In this document: in pieces, positions 19,123 through 31,207 of the stretch | Position numbering within the stretch: the stretch's first letter is position 1 | Layout of the letters: each line of letters begins with the position of its first letter | From: Comamonadaceae bacterium | GTDB taxonomy: Bacteria > Pseudomonadota > Gammaproteobacteria > Burkholderiales > Burkholderiaceae_C | Direction: 5' to 3' | Assembly (NCBI GenBank): GCA_021299555.1 | Contig: JAJTGH010000050.1 | Span: 1-39,619, forward strand | Length of the DNA: 39,619 nt | Program-made: the position numbers and the translations under genes | Notes under the pieces: generated by a model | The model's input: the letters and a program-made list of their open reading frames with translations, nothing else | The model's database searches: none | Told to the model about the DNA's origin: nothing

Positions 19123-22013
19123 ATGCCCGTATCCGCGCCGACCAGATGGCGCCTTCGGTGATCGAGTTTGGGCTCGACGGCCGCACGGTTCAAGCCCACT
19201 CGGGTGAGACCATTTTGCAGGCTGCTCAGCGTCAAGGCGTGGAGATCCCGCACCTGTGTTTCAAAGAGGGCCTGCGCCCCGATGGCAACTGCCGCGCCTG
19301 TTTGGTTGAAATTTCCGGCGAGCGTACGCTGGCACCGAGCTGTTGCCGGGTCGCCACTGCAGGCATGCAGGTGCGCACCAGCAGCGAACGCGCCTTCAAG
19401 AGTCAGAAGATGGTGCTCGAGATGTTGCTCTCGGACGTGCCAGACCAGGGGTACAAGTGGAACGACGATGGCATGGCCCTGAACCCGGCTGCAGCGCCGG
19501 GTCAACATGGCGAGCTCAGTTTTTGGGCCGAGCGCCTTCAGGTCAGTGTGCGTCCCCAATTGCGCGCCTTGCGCCGCGAGCAGCCGGCGGCAGACCTTTC
19601 CCATCCGGCGATGGCGGTCAACCTCGACGCCTGCATCCAGTGCACCCGCTGTGTGCGCGCCTGCCGCGAGGAGCAGGTCAATGATGTGATCGGCTATTCA
19701 GGCCGTGGGTCGCACAGCCAAATCGTGTTTGATCTGGCCGACCCCATGGGCCAGAGCACATGCGTGGCCTGCGGTGAATGTGTGCAGGCCTGCCCCACCG
19801 GTGCGCTCAGTCCCAAGACGCAAATCGGCTCGCAGCAGGTCGACAAGAAGGTCGATTCGGTTTGCCCATTTTGTGGCGTGGGCTGCCTGCTCACCTACAA
19901 CGTGAAGGATCAGCAGATCGTCAGTGTCGAGGGCCGCGATGGCCCGGCCAACCATGCGCGCTTGTGCGTCAAGGGTCGCTTTGGTTTTGACTATGTGCAC
20001 AGCCCCCAGCGTTTGACGCAGCCGCTGATTCGCCGACCTGGCGTGCCCAAGGACCCCGCGGCTCTGGAGGGCCTGAACCGCAACAGTGCCGATTGGTCGC
20101 AGGTGTTTCGCCCGGCCACATGGGACGAAGCCCTGGCCTTGGCCGCTGGCGGTCTCAAGCACCTGCGCGACGCCCACGGCCCCCGATCGCTGGCCGGCTT
20201 TGGCTCGGCCAAGGGCAGCAACGAAGAGGCCTACCTGTTTCAAAAGCTGGTGCGCACCGGCTTTCACAGCAACAACGTGGACCACTGCACGCGGCTGTGT
20301 CACGCCTCGAGCGTGGCTGCGCTGCTCGAAGGTGTGGGGTCGGGCGCGGTGAGCAATCAGGTCGCCGACGTGGCGCAGGCCGAGCTGATTTTCGTGATCG
20401 GCTCCAACCCCACGGCCAACCACCCGGTGGCGGCCACCTGGATGAAAAATGCGGTCAAGGCCGGCACGAAATTGGTGCTTGCTGATCCACGCATCACCGA
20501 CATTGGCAAGTACGCCTGGCGCACGCTGCAGTTCAAGCCCGACACCGACGTGGCCATGCTCAACGCGATGATCCACACTGTGATCGAAGAGGGCCTGGTC
20601 GACGCCGACTTCATTGCCCAACGCGTCAGTGATTACCAGGCTCTTTGTCAGCGGGTTCGGCCTTACAGCCCTGAGGCCATGGCTCCCATTTGCGGCATTG
20701 ACGCGGGCGCATTGCGCGAAGTGGCGCGTGCCTTTGCCAGGGCGAAAAGCGCCATGATTTTGTGGGGCATGGGCGTGAGCCAACATGTGCACGGCACCGA
20801 CAATGTGCGCTGTCTCATTGCTCTGTCGACCATCACCGGCCAAATTGGCAAGCCCGGCTCGGGCCTGCATCCGCTGCGCGGCCAGAACAATGTGCAGGGC
20901 GCCAGCGATGCGGGCCTGATCCCCATGATGTTTCCCAACTACCAGCGTGTCAGCGATGAATCTGCGCACGCCTGGTTCGAGCAGTTTTGGGGCACCCCAC
21001 TGGACAAGACGCCGGGCTACACCGTCACCGAGATCATGGACAAGGCCCTGGCCGACGACGGCGATCCGCACAAGGTGCGCGGGCTCTACATCATGGGCGA
21101 AAACCCGGCCATGAGCGACCCCGACTTGCACCACGCACGTGCCGCCTTGGCCGCCCTGGAGCACCTGGTGGTGCAGGACATCTTCATGACCGAGACCGCC
21201 TGGCTGGCTGACGTCGTGCTGCCGGCGACCGCCTGGCCTGAAAAAACCGGCACGGTGACCAATACGGACCGCATGGTGCAATTGGGCCGGCAGGCCATTG
21301 AGCCGCCTGGCGATGCCCGCGCCGACCTGTGGATCATCGAGCAAATGGCCGCCGGCCTTGGACTGGACTGGCGCTATGCGGGCGAGCACCATGGCGTGGC
21401 CCAGGTCTACGAAGAAATGCGGCAGGCCATGCACGCGAGCATTGCGGGCATCAGCTGGCAGCGGCTCGAACAGCACTCGAGCGTGACCTATCCCTGCCTC
21501 AGTGAAGATGACCCTGGGCAGGCGACGGTGTTCACCGAACACTTTGACACGCCTGACGGCCGGGTCAAGTTGGTGCCAGCCGATCTGATCCACGCCGACG
21601 AATTGCCCGATGCGCAATTTCCTTTTGTGCTGATCACCGGCCGGCAGCTCGAACACTGGCACACCGGAAGCATGACGCGGCGCGCGAGCATGCTCGATGC
21701 CATCGAGCCGGTGGCCACCGCCAGTTTGTGCGGCGCCGATCTGGCCGCGCTCGGTCTTGAGCCCGGCGATGTGGTCACCCTGCGATCGCGGCGTGGGGCC
21801 GTGACCTTGCAATTGCGCCGTGACGACGGCACGCCGCGCGGAGCGGTCTTCATGCCCTTCGCGTACCACGAGGCTGCGGCCAACCTGATGACCAACGGGG
21901 CGATCGATCCCTTTGGCAAGATCCCTGAATTCAAGTACTGCGCCGTACAGGTCAGCCCGGGCGGTCTGCTGCCGGCTGAGCGGGGTTACCGCGGCGATCT
22001 GGGACTGCCATGA
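19119..22013 (+). CDS. fdsA: NAD-dependent formate dehydrogenase alpha subunit (molybdopterin/tungstopterin, [2Fe-2S] and [4Fe-4S] N-terminal domains)
   Basis: N-terminal 2Fe-2S ferredoxin domain, 'CIQCTRCVRACREEQ...CVACGECVQACPTGAL', 'CPFCGVGCLLTYNVKD', 'NNVDHCTRLCHASSVAALLEGVGSGAVSNQVADV', 'GLHPLRGQNNVQGASDAG'. Confidence 0.95.
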   Translation: MNARIRADQMAPSVIEFGLDGRTVQAHSGETILQAAQRQGVEIPHLCFKEGLRPDGNCRACLVEISGERTLAPSCCRVATAGMQVRTSSERAFKSQKMVLEMLLSDVPDQGYKWNDDGMALNPAAAPGQHGELSFWAERLQVSVRPQLRALRREQPAADLSHPAMAVNLDACIQCTRCVRACREEQVNDVIGYSGRGSHSQIVFDLADPMGQSTCVACGECVQACPTGALSPKTQIGSQQVDKKVDSVCPFCGVGCLLTYNVKDQQIVSVEGRDGPANHARLCVKGRFGFDYVHSPQRLTQPLIRRPGVPKDPAALEGLNRNSADWSQVFRPATWDEALALAAGGLKHLRDAHGPRSLAGFGSAKGSNEEAYLFQKLVRTGFHSNNVDHCTRLCHASSVAALLEGVGSGAVSNQVADVAQAELIFVIGSNPTANHPVAATWMKNAVKAGTKLVLADPRITDIGKYAWRTLQFKPDTDVAMLNAMIHTVIEEGLVDADFIAQRVSDYQALCQRVRPYSPEAMAPICGIDAGALREVARAFARAKSAMILWGMGVSQHVHGTDNVRCLIALSTITGQIGKPGSGLHPLRGQNNVQGASDAGLIPMMFPNYQRVSDESAHAWFEQFWGTPLDKTPGYTVTEIMDKALADDGDPHKVRGLYIMGENPAMSDPDLHHARAALAALEHLVVQDIFMTETAWLADVVLPATAWPEKTGTVTNTDRMVQLGRQAIEPPGDARADLWIIEQMAAGLGLDWRYAGEHHGVAQVYEEMRQAMHASIAGISWQRLEQHSSVTYPCLSEDDPGQATVFTEHFDTPDGRVKLVPADLIHADELPDAQFPFVLITGRQLEHWHTGSMTRRASMLDAIEPVATASLCGADLAALGLEPGDVVTLRSRRGAVTLQLRRDDGTPRGAVFMPFAYHEAAANLMTNGAIDPFGKIPEFKYCAVQVSPGGLLPAERGYRGDLGLP

Positions 22014-22909
22014 TGCATGTGCGCTCGGTGGCCAGCCGTGCCGGCGCCTTGCCACACCTGAGCCAGGCTCGGCTGCCGATGACTTGTCCGATCACGGCGG
22101 TTGACGAAAACGGGCAGCCGCGCGAGTTGTCCATTCCCGTTGAGCGGCCCTTGACGCTTTATGTGGACAAACGCGAGTTGGTCACGCTCATGACCCTGGG
22201 CGCGCGACCCGAATGGCTGGCCCTGGGCTATTTGCACAACCAGGGCTTGATCGCATCGGCTCAGGAGGTGCAATCCATCACGGTCGATTGGGAAGTGGGC
22301 GCAGCGGCGGTCAAGACTCACCGCGGCATTTCGAATCTGGATGAGAAAACCGCCCATCGCGTGGTGACCACAGGCTGTGGTCAGGGCAGCGTGTTTGGCA
22401 GCCTGATGGAAGGCGTGGCCCAGATGCAATTGCCGCCAGACGCATGCATCACGCAGCAGCAGGTGCACAGCCTGGTCAACACCATACGCCTGACCGACAG
22501 CACCTATAAGTTGGCCGGATCGGTGCATTCCTGCGCGCTGTTCAGTCTGGCGTCGCAAGAGCCGGACATGCTTGTTTTTGTCGAGGATGTGGGCCGCCAC
22601 AATGCGCTCGACACCATTGCCGGCTGGAGCCTGCTCCATGAGGCGACGGCGCCGCTGGCGCTCTACACCACAGGCCGGTTGACCAGCGAGATGATCATCA
22701 AATCGGCTCAGATGCGCGCACCGTTTGCCATTTCGCGCAGTGGCATCACCCAGATGGGCCATCAGGTGGCGCAGCAAGTGGGGCTGTGCACCATCGGCCG
22801 CGCCACCCACAACCGCTTCCTGTGCTTTAGCCACCCCGAGAGGCTGCGCATGGATCCGCGCGATCGCGCGCAAGGCAGTGCGGCTGCGGGCGGCCTGGCC
22901 GTCACCTGA
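22010..22909 (+). CDS. fdhD: Formate dehydrogenase accessory sulfurtransferase FdhD
   Basis: 'VTTGCGQGSVFGS', 'VHSCALFSLASQEPDMLVFVEDVGRHNALDTIAGW', 'LYTTGRLTSEMIIKSAQMRAPFAISRSGIT'; start overlaps the alpha subunit stop. Confidence 0.94.
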   Translation: MMHVRSVASRAGALPHLSQARLPMTCPITAVDENGQPRELSIPVERPLTLYVDKRELVTLMTLGARPEWLALGYLHNQGLIASAQEVQSITVDWEVGAAAVKTHRGISNLDEKTAHRVVTTGCGQGSVFGSLMEGVAQMQLPPDACITQQQVHSLVNTIRLTDSTYKLAGSVHSCALFSLASQEPDMLVFVEDVGRHNALDTIAGWSLLHEATAPLALYTTGRLTSEMIIKSAQMRAPFAISRSGITQMGHQVAQQVGLCTIGRATHNRFLCFSHPERLRMDPRDRAQGSAAAGGLAVT

Positions 22910-23094
22910 CCCCTGCCTTCACCCCAATCCTCTCCCAGAGTTGCCGGATACATGCTGTCCTGCGCCCTGTCCGAGGGGCAGAGTGGGAAATACTGCCGCA
23001 TCCCACGTTGCGGTTGTGGGAACGGCGCGCTTGCAGCGATAGGGCAATGCCCCGAGCCCATTGCGGGTTCATGGCTTTGCGCTATGGTGTGGGG

Positions 23095-25632
23095 ATGAAA
23101 TTTTGGGAACTCGGTTTAAAAAATGCCTGGCGCGACTGGCGTGCTGGGCAGTTGCGCCTGCTCCTTGTGGCAGTGTCCCTGGCTGTGGCGGCCCTGACGG
23201 CGGTGGGTTTTTTTGCTGACCGATTGCAAGGCGGTCTGGAGCGCGATGCCCGCCAATTGCTCGGTGGCGATGCGGTGATCAGCAGCGACCGCCCCATGCC
23301 CGCAGCCTTTGTTGACCGAGCCCGTGGTCTGGGCTTGAGCATGACCCAATCGGTGAGTTTTCCGACCATGGCTCGGGCCAGTGAGCGAGACGGGGGCGAC
23401 AGCAAGCTGGTGGCCTTCAAGGCGGTTGAGTCTGGTTATCCGCTGCGCGGCAAACTGCGCATTGCCGCCGGCCCTGGCCAGGCTGAGGAAGTCGCCCGGG
23501 ATGTGCCAGCGCCGGGGCAGGTCTGGGTCGATCCCTCCCTGCTCGATGCCTTGGACCTCGATGTTGGCAAGAGCCTGCTGCTCGGCGATGCCAGCTTTCG
23601 CATCGACCGGCTGATCATCCAGGAGCCAGACCGTGGTGCCGGATTCATGAGCTTTTCGCCGCGCGTCATGATCAACCAGGCCGACGTCGCAGCCACCGGC
23701 CTCATTCAGCCGGCCAGCCGAACCAATTACCGCTTGGCTGTGGCTGGCAGCGATGCCCAGGTGCGTGATTTCAGCCGCGCTGTGCAGTCTCAGATCGATG
23801 GGGACAAGCTGCGCGGCATCCGGGTCGAATCGCTCGAGGGCGGGCGACCGGAGATGCGTCAAACCCTGGACCGCGCTGGCAAGTTTCTCAGTCTGGTGGC
23901 TTTGCTGGCTGCGCTTTTGAGCGCCGTGGCCGTGGCCATCGTGGCGCGTGGCTTTGCGGCCAGCCACCTGGACAGCTGCGCCATGCTGCGGGTCCTGGGG
24001 CAAAGTCAACGCAGCATCGCGCTGGCCTATGCCTTTGAGTTTTTGCTCGTCGGTTTGATCGCCAGCTTTGTGGGCGTGGGGTTGGGCTACGCGGTTCACC
24101 ATGTGTTTGTGTTGCTGTTGGCCGGGCTGGTGGAGTCAACGTTGCCCATGCCCGGCTTGGCCCCGGCCCTCCTGGGTTTGGGGATGGGCCTGACCTTGAT
24201 GCTGGCCTTTGGTTTGCCGCCGGTGTTGCAGCTGGCTCAGGTGCCGCCGCTGCGGGTGATGCGCCGCGACATTGGGAATTTGCGCCCTGTTTCTCTGGCT
24301 GTTTTGCTGTTGGGTGTGGCCGGTTTCGCAGGCTTGCTGCTGGCCGTCAGCAGCGATCTCAAGTTGGGCTTGATCGCGGTTGCTGGCTTTGCCGCGGCCG
24401 TGTTGTTCTTTGCGCTGATCAGCTGGCTGGGCGTGTTGGCCCTGCGCGCCAGCGTGAACGAATCGACCGCCCCGCGCTGGCTGGTGCTGGCCACGCGGCA
24501 GGTGGCCGCGCGACCCGGTTATGCGGTGGTGCAGGTCAGTGCGCTGGCTGTGGGCTTGTTGGCCCTGGTCTTGCTGGTGCTGCTGCGCACCGATCTGATA
24601 CGCAGCTGGCAGCAGGCCACGCCGCCCGACGCGCCCAATCGCTTTGTCATCAACGTGCAGCCCGAGCAGGGTCAGGACTTTCAGCAGGCCCTGCGCGATG
24701 CGGGCGTGCAGCGCTTTGACTGGTTTCCGATGATCCGCGGCCGCCTGGTGGCGGTCAATGACAAGGCCATAAGCCCCCAAAGCTATGGTGATGACCGTGC
24801 CCAGCGCCTGGTCGAGCGCGAATTCAATTTGTCGCACGCGGCCGAACTGCCGCCGCACAACGAGCTGGTTGCAGGGTTGTGGACGGCCAACGACAGCCAG
24901 GGCCTGAGTGTCGAGGACGGCCTGGCCCGCACGCTGGGTCTCAAACTTGGTGATCGTTTGACCTTTGACATTGCCGGGCAAAGCACCAGCGCGCGCATCA
25001 CCAGCTTGCGCAAGGTCGACTGGGGTTCGATGCGGGTCAATTTTTTCGTGATCTTTCCGCTTGCGCAAATGCAGGATGTGCCGCTGACTTATATCTCGGC
25101 ATTTCGTGCCCCGGAGGGCGGCGCGCGCGTCGAGCAGGGCCGGCGTGTGAGCTTTGACAACCAGTTGGTGCGGCGCTTTCCCAACATCACGAATGTTGAC
25201 ATGACCGCGACCATTGCTCAGGTGCAGCGTGTGCTCGGTCAGGTGATCCGGGCGGTGGAGTTTTTGTTTGGGTTTACCCTGGCCGCCGGCTTGGTGGTGC
25301 TGTTTGCGGCAGTCACGGCCACTCGCGAGGAGCGCACACGTGAATTTGCCATCATGATGGCCTTGGGCGGGCGCGCCTCGCTGCTGCGACAGGTGCAGCG
25401 GGCCGAGCTGCTGGGCGTAGGTTTGTTGGCCGGTTTTTTGGCCTCTTCAGTGGCTTCGGCTGTGGGCTGGGCGCTGGCGCACTTCGTGTTTGACTTTGAA
25501 TGGACCGCTTCGCTCTGGGTCCTGTTGGCTGGCAGTGCGGCGGGCGCGGTGTTGGCCCTGGCTGCGGGCTGGTGGGGCTTGCGCTCGGTGCTGACCACTC
25601 CGGTGGTGCAGACGCTGCGGCGGGCGCAGTAA
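23095..25632 (+). CDS. FtsX/MacB-like ABC transporter permease (YbbP-like)
   Basis: 'MKFWELGLKNAWRDWRAGQLRLLLVAVSLAVAALTAVGFFADRLQGGLERDARQLLGGDAVI', multiple TM segments in two FtsX domains, 'ATREERTREFAIMMALGGRASLLRQVQRAELLGVG'. Start moved to 23095 from the 23008 ORF start. Confidence 0.85.
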   Translation: MKFWELGLKNAWRDWRAGQLRLLLVAVSLAVAALTAVGFFADRLQGGLERDARQLLGGDAVISSDRPMPAAFVDRARGLGLSMTQSVSFPTMARASERDGGDSKLVAFKAVESGYPLRGKLRIAAGPGQAEEVARDVPAPGQVWVDPSLLDALDLDVGKSLLLGDASFRIDRLIIQEPDRGAGFMSFSPRVMINQADVAATGLIQPASRTNYRLAVAGSDAQVRDFSRAVQSQIDGDKLRGIRVESLEGGRPEMRQTLDRAGKFLSLVALLAALLSAVAVAIVARGFAASHLDSCAMLRVLGQSQRSIALAYAFEFLLVGLIASFVGVGLGYAVHHVFVLLLAGLVESTLPMPGLAPALLGLGMGLTLMLAFGLPPVLQLAQVPPLRVMRRDIGNLRPVSLAVLLLGVAGFAGLLLAVSSDLKLGLIAVAGFAAAVLFFALISWLGVLALRASVNESTAPRWLVLATRQVAARPGYAVVQVSALAVGLLALVLLVLLRTDLIRSWQQATPPDAPNRFVINVQPEQGQDFQQALRDAGVQRFDWFPMIRGRLVAVNDKAISPQSYGDDRAQRLVEREFNLSHAAELPPHNELVAGLWTANDSQGLSVEDGLARTLGLKLGDRLTFDIAGQSTSARITSLRKVDWGSMRVNFFVIFPLAQMQDVPLTYISAFRAPEGGARVEQGRRVSFDNQLVRRFPNITNVDMTATIAQVQRVLGQVIRAVEFLFGFTLAAGLVVLFAAVTATREERTREFAIMMALGGRASLLRQVQRAELLGVGLLAGFLASSVASAVGWALAHFVFDFEWTASLWVLLAGSAAGAVLALAAGWWGLRSVLTTPVVQTLRRAQ

Positions 25633-25685
25633 GGCTTGAATTGGACTGCCCCTGAACGGCGCCGGCCCGAACGACAATTGCGCCC

Positions 25686-26105
25686 ATGCAGAGTGAACAG
25701 CCGCCAGGCGATCCCCCTTTGAAGACTCCCTTTGAATGGATGGGCGGCGAGGACAAAGTTCGCGCCTTGGTCGATCGCTTCTACGACCTCATGGACCTTG
25801 AGCCCGACTACGCCGACCTGCGTCGCGCGCACGGCAGTGAGCTGACGCAGGCGCGCCAGCGGCTATTTTGGTTTTTGTGCGGCTGGATGGGCGGGCCTGA
25901 GCACTACACGGAACGCTTTGGCCACCCGCGCCTGCGCATGCGCCACATGCCGTTTTCAATCGGTCTGTCAGAGCGCGACCAGTGGCTTGCCTGCATGGAT
26001 CAAGCCATGCAAGAGACTGGCGTCGACGACACCTTGCGGCGGCGCCTGAACAGCTCGTTTTTTCAAACAGCCGACTGGATGCGCAACCGGGGCGTTGCGC
26101 AGTAG
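25686..26105 (+). CDS. Group II truncated haemoglobin
   Basis: 'PFEWMGGEDKVRALVDRFYDLMDLEPDYADLRRAHGSELTQARQRLFWFLCGWMGGPEHYTERFGHPRLRMRHMPFSIGLSERDQWLACMDQAM'. Confidence 0.92.
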   Translation: MQSEQPPGDPPLKTPFEWMGGEDKVRALVDRFYDLMDLEPDYADLRRAHGSELTQARQRLFWFLCGWMGGPEHYTERFGHPRLRMRHMPFSIGLSERDQWLACMDQAMQETGVDDTLRRRLNSSFFQTADWMRNRGVAQ

Positions 26106-26108
26106 GAC

Positions 26109-26131
26109 CGCCTCTTTGTCTGTAAGAGGCT
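26109..26131. terminator. Possible bidirectional stem-loop between the globin gene and the Smr gene
   Basis: GCCTCTT-TGTCTGT-AAGAGGC perfect 7-bp stem immediately after the globin stop; no long T run. Confidence 0.35.
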
Positions 26132-26224
26132 TGTGGTGAGGGCACACGAGCAGTCTTCACGACAGGCTGCTTCGGCCTGCGTTCAGCCCAGGCCGAATTC
26201 CCCGACGAACCTGGCACTACACCG

Positions 26225-26932
26225 TCAGGGCGTGGCCGATGGCGCCAACAGCACCACCAAGGCCCCAGCGCCGCCCTCTGCTGGCCGCGCCTGAACAAAA
26301 GCCAGCACCTCTTTTTTTTGCACCAGCCAGCTCTGCACCCGGCCCTTGAGCACCGGGGTCTTGCCCGGTGACCCCAACCCCTTGCCGTGCACCACGCGCA
26401 CGCAGCGCCAGCCGGTTTTGTGCGCCTCGCGTATGAAGTCGGCCAGCGCTTGCCGGGCGTCCTCGCGCCTGAACCCGTGCAGGTCGATCTGCCCCTGCAA
26501 ACGCCAGCCGCCGCGTCGCAGTTTGCGCACCACATCCGGCCCCAAGCCGGGGCGCCTGTAGCTCAATGCCTCGTCGGTGTCGAGCAAGGTCTCGACATCG
26601 AACTCGTCGGACAGGGCCTCGCGCATCACGGCCTGATCGTCTAGCCGCTGCTGAACCGGCACCGGCTGTGGCCTGGGTGCTGCGGGCGGTTTTTTGTTTC
26701 GGTGCTTGTCGGCCAGCGGCCGCACCGCGCCCACGCTCTGGCTGAACAACTGCTGCTCGGCCTGCTGACGCCGCTGAGCCTCGATGCGGGCGGCCTCCTG
26801 CTCGGCCCGAATCTGGGCTTGGCGCTCGATCTGCTTTTTAAGCCCCTTGAGCTCGCGCAGGTCTTTGATGGGCTCAGCTTTCATGCTCAGCACTGTAAGC
26901 CAAGGATCTATCGGCTTGCGTTTTAAGGTCAA
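26225..26932 (-). CDS. Smr/MutS2 C-terminal domain protein
   Basis: 'LQGQIDLHGFRREDARQALADFIREAHKTGWRCVRVVHGKGLGSPGKTPVLKGRVQSWLVQKKEVLAFVQARPAEGGAGALVVLL'. Confidence 0.9.
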   Translation of the reverse strand: MTLKRKPIDPWLTVLSMKAEPIKDLRELKGLKKQIERQAQIRAEQEAARIEAQRRQQAEQQLFSQSVGAVRPLADKHRNKKPPAAPRPQPVPVQQRLDDQAVMREALSDEFDVETLLDTDEALSYRRPGLGPDVVRKLRRGGWRLQGQIDLHGFRREDARQALADFIREAHKTGWRCVRVVHGKGLGSPGKTPVLKGRVQSWLVQKKEVLAFVQARPAEGGAGALVVLLAPSATP

Positions 26933-26944
26933 GACGCGCAGCGC

Positions 26945-27619
26945 TCAGATCAGCCCCATTTCAGCCATGGACCGCGCTTGATTGGCGGTGACCACAAAAT
27001 GATCGAGCACCCGCACATCGACCAGAGCCAGCGCGCTTTTGAGGCTCTGTGTGAGCACCTCGTCGGCGCGCGATGGCTGGGTCGAGCCACTGGGGTGGTT
27101 GTGCGCCAGCACCACAGCAGCGGCGTTCAAGCCCAGGGCCCGCATGACCACTTCGCGCGGGTACACGCTCGTTTGCGTGAGCGTGCCGCGAAACATTTCC
27201 TCCAGCGCAATGAGCCGGTGCTGGCTGTCGAGAAACATCACCGCAAACACCTCGTGTGGTCGGGAGCCCAGTTGCAGCTGCAGGTACTGGCGCACCGCCT
27301 GCGGGCTGTCAAACAGGGGCCTGGCCTGCAACTGCTGGGCCAGGCCCCGGCGTGAAATCTCGAGCACTGCCAGCAATTCGGCCTGCTTGGCAGGCCCCAG
27401 CCCCTTGATCCGCTTGAGCGCCTGGGCCTCGGTGTGCAGCAGACCGGCCAGACCCCCAAAGGTCTGCAGCACCTCCTGAGCCAGCATCAGCACGCCTTTG
27501 CCCCGCAGACCACTGCGCAGCAGCAAGGCCAGCAGTTCGGCGTCGCTCAGCGATGCCGGCCCGCGCGCCAGCAATTTCTCGCGCGGCCGAGCATCAATAG
27601 GTAGTTCTTTAATACTCAT
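26945..27619 (-). CDS. radC: RadC/JAB-domain DNA repair protein
   Basis: '[51 protein letters not shown]', JAMM '[45 protein letters not shown]'. Confidence 0.95.
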   Translation of the reverse strand: MSIKELPIDARPREKLLARGPASLSDAELLALLLRSGLRGKGVLMLAQEVLQTFGGLAGLLHTEAQALKRIKGLGPAKQAELLAVLEISRRGLAQQLQARPLFDSPQAVRQYLQLQLGSRPHEVFAVMFLDSQHRLIALEEMFRGTLTQTSVYPREVVMRALGLNAAAVVLAHNHPSGSTQPSRADEVLTQSLKSALALVDVRVLDHFVVTANQARSMAEMGLI

Positions 27620-27734
27620 TTTTGCGAGCATAGCGCCGATGTCCCATTCCTCCTAGACCCCAGCGCCGCCTGCGGTGGTCTGCCGTCCTCGGCTTTGGGC
27701 CGCCGGGCCGGGGCTGCCTACAATCGATCGGTCT

Positions 27735-28211
27735 ATGACCGCTTCAGCCACCCTGCCCGTCGTACAAGCCGACTCTTTCCTCACCCTGCACTACCGTCTG
27801 GCCGCTTTGGGGCCGGCCGGGGAGGGCGCGCAAATCATCAACACCTTTGCCGACAAGCCCGCCACCCTGAGCCTGGGCACAGGTGAGTGGTCGCCTGCGC
27901 TGGAAGCGCGTTTGCTGGGCTTGGCCGAAGGCAGTCGCACCCGCTTTGAGTTGCCCGCCGGCGAGGCTTTTGGCCCGCGCAATCCAGACTTGCTACAGTG
28001 GGTCGCGCGCAAGTTGCTCAATGAATTGGGCGATCCGCAGGAGCGCTATGTTCCGGGCGATGTGGTGCAATTTCCCACGCCCAACGGCCAGGGGCAATAC
28101 GCCGGAGCGGTGCTGCAAGTGGGCGCCGACGGTGCGGTGCAATTTGACTTCAATCACCCCCTGGCAGGCCAGGCCGTGGTGTTTGAGGTGCAGGTGATTG
28201 GAGTGTTATGA
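27735..28211 (+). CDS. FKBP-type peptidyl-prolyl cis-trans isomerase (SlpA-like)
   Basis: '[67 protein letters not shown]'; C-terminal '[20 protein letters not shown]'; upstream of ispH as is typical. Confidence 0.9.
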   Translation: MTASATLPVVQADSFLTLHYRLAALGPAGEGAQIINTFADKPATLSLGTGEWSPALEARLLGLAEGSRTRFELPAGEAFGPRNPDLLQWVARKLLNELGDPQERYVPGDVVQFPTPNGQGQYAGAVLQVGADGAVQFDFNHPLAGQAVVFEVQVIGVL

Positions 28212-29179
28212 ATTTCTCAGCTTCCAAGCCGGTGCGCCAAGTTCTTTTGGCTGAACCCCGTGGTTTTTGTGCCGGTGTCGACCGTGCGATCGACATTGTG
28301 GAGCGTGCTTTGATCAAGTTTGGCGCGCCCATTTATGTGCGCCATGAGATCGTGCACAACACCCACGTTGTCGAAAATCTCAAGTCGCGTGGCGCCATCT
28401 TCATTGAAGAGCTTGACGATGTTCCGGCCGGGGCCACCTTGGTCTTCAGTGCGCATGGCGTGAGCAAGGCGGTGCAAGAGGAAGCCCAGGCGCGCGGCTT
28501 TCGCATTTTTGACGCAACCTGCCCCTTGGTGACCAAGGTGCACGTGGAAGTGGCCAAGCTTCACCGCGAAGGCTATGAGTTCATCATGATCGGCCACAAG
28601 GGCCACCCTGAGGTTGAAGGCACCATGGGCCAGCTGTCTGACGGCATCTACCTGGTTGAAGACGTGCACGACGTGGCCAAGGTGCAGCCGCGCCAGACCG
28701 ATCGTCTGGCCGTGGTCACACAGACCACGCTCAGTGTGGACGATGCCGCTGAGATCACCGCCGCCGTGCAGGCACGATTTCCCCAGGTGCGCCGGCCCAA
28801 GCACCAAGACATCTGCTACGCCACGCAGAACCGGCAAGACGCGGTCAAGCTGCTCAGCCCGCAGGTTGATATTTTGATCGTGGTGGGCAGTCCCACCAGC
28901 TCCAACAGCAACCGTCTGGCCGAGCTGTCCAATCGCCTGGGCACCGAAGCCCACATGGTCGACAGCCCGGCCGACGTCAAGTCGTCCTGGTTCGAAGGCA
29001 AGCTGCGCGTGGGCCTGACGGCGGGCGCCTCGGCCCCCGAGGTGCTGGTGCAGGCGGTGATCCAGCGCATCCGCGCCCTGGGTGCCATTTCCGTTCAAAA
29101 AATGGACGGTATCACCGAGACGCTCAAATTTCCGTTGCCCAAAGGCCTCAAGCTTGACGAGCCGGCGTCTCCGCTCTGA
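28208..29179 (+). CDS. ispH: 4-hydroxy-3-methylbut-2-enyl diphosphate reductase
   Basis: '[40 protein letters not shown]', '[39 protein letters not shown]'. Confidence 0.96.
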   Translation: MNFSASKPVRQVLLAEPRGFCAGVDRAIDIVERALIKFGAPIYVRHEIVHNTHVVENLKSRGAIFIEELDDVPAGATLVFSAHGVSKAVQEEAQARGFRIFDATCPLVTKVHVEVAKLHREGYEFIMIGHKGHPEVEGTMGQLSDGIYLVEDVHDVAKVQPRQTDRLAVVTQTTLSVDDAAEITAAVQARFPQVRRPKHQDICYATQNRQDAVKLLSPQVDILIVVGSPTSSNSNRLAELSNRLGTEAHMVDSPADVKSSWFEGKLRVGLTAGASAPEVLVQAVIQRIRALGAISVQKMDGITETLKFPLPKGLKLDEPASPL

Positions 29180-29224
29180 TCTGGGCCTGGCATGGGCCCA
29201 GAGCGTGGGTACTAAAATCGTTCG

Positions 29225-30802
<1,578 letters not shown>

Positions 30803-30880
30803 GCCAGACGCTCAGCGCAATCGGTCAGCCCTGCGCTGCGCCTGCCCTCTGATAGAATTTAGGACTCGAGTCGACGCAGG

Positions 30881-30970
<90 letters not shown>

Positions 30971-31013
30971 ATAAGACCTGCTAACTCGCTCAGTCGGGTT
31001 GTCAGGCGCTCAG

Positions 31014-31037
31014 AGCCCCGCACCACGCGGGGCTTTT
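31014..31037 (+). terminator. Rho-independent terminator downstream of tRNA-Ser
   Basis: AGCCCCGC-ACCAC-GCGGGGCT followed by TTTT. Confidence 0.88.
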
Positions 31038-31084
31038 TGCTATGGGCTCCTGACTGACCCCATGGCCACCCACCCCCGAAATCC

Positions 31085-31196
31085 GTCTCAAACCCCGTTT
31101 CGTCTCAGAACCTCCTGACTTTCTGACCGTAGTACGGCAGGAGGGGGTTGGCGAAAAATCAGAGTTTTGGCGCCGTACCGATTAGCGTTTTGAGAC
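31085..31196. repeat. Nested inverted repeats in the non-coding spacer after the tRNA-Ser terminator
   Basis: Outer GTCTCAAA (31085-31092)/TTTGAGAC (31189-31196); inner CCTCCTG (31111-31117)/CAGGAGG (31138-31144) enclosing CCGTA-G-TACGG (31127-31137); alternative pairing GTACGGC (31132-31138) with GCCGTAC (31172-31178). Confidence 0.6.
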
Positions 31197-31207
31197 TCTC
31201 AGAAGAG

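Noticed and set aside
19698-22055. 785-aa minus-strand ORF opposite the formate dehydrogenase alpha subunit
   Set aside because: Antisense shadow of a clear molybdopterin oxidoreductase; composition is not protein-like and no domain is recognisable.
22912-23050. Inverted repeat TCCCAC...GTGGGA between fdhD and the permease as a terminator or small RNA
   Set aside because: Only a 6-bp stem with no T tract and no further support.
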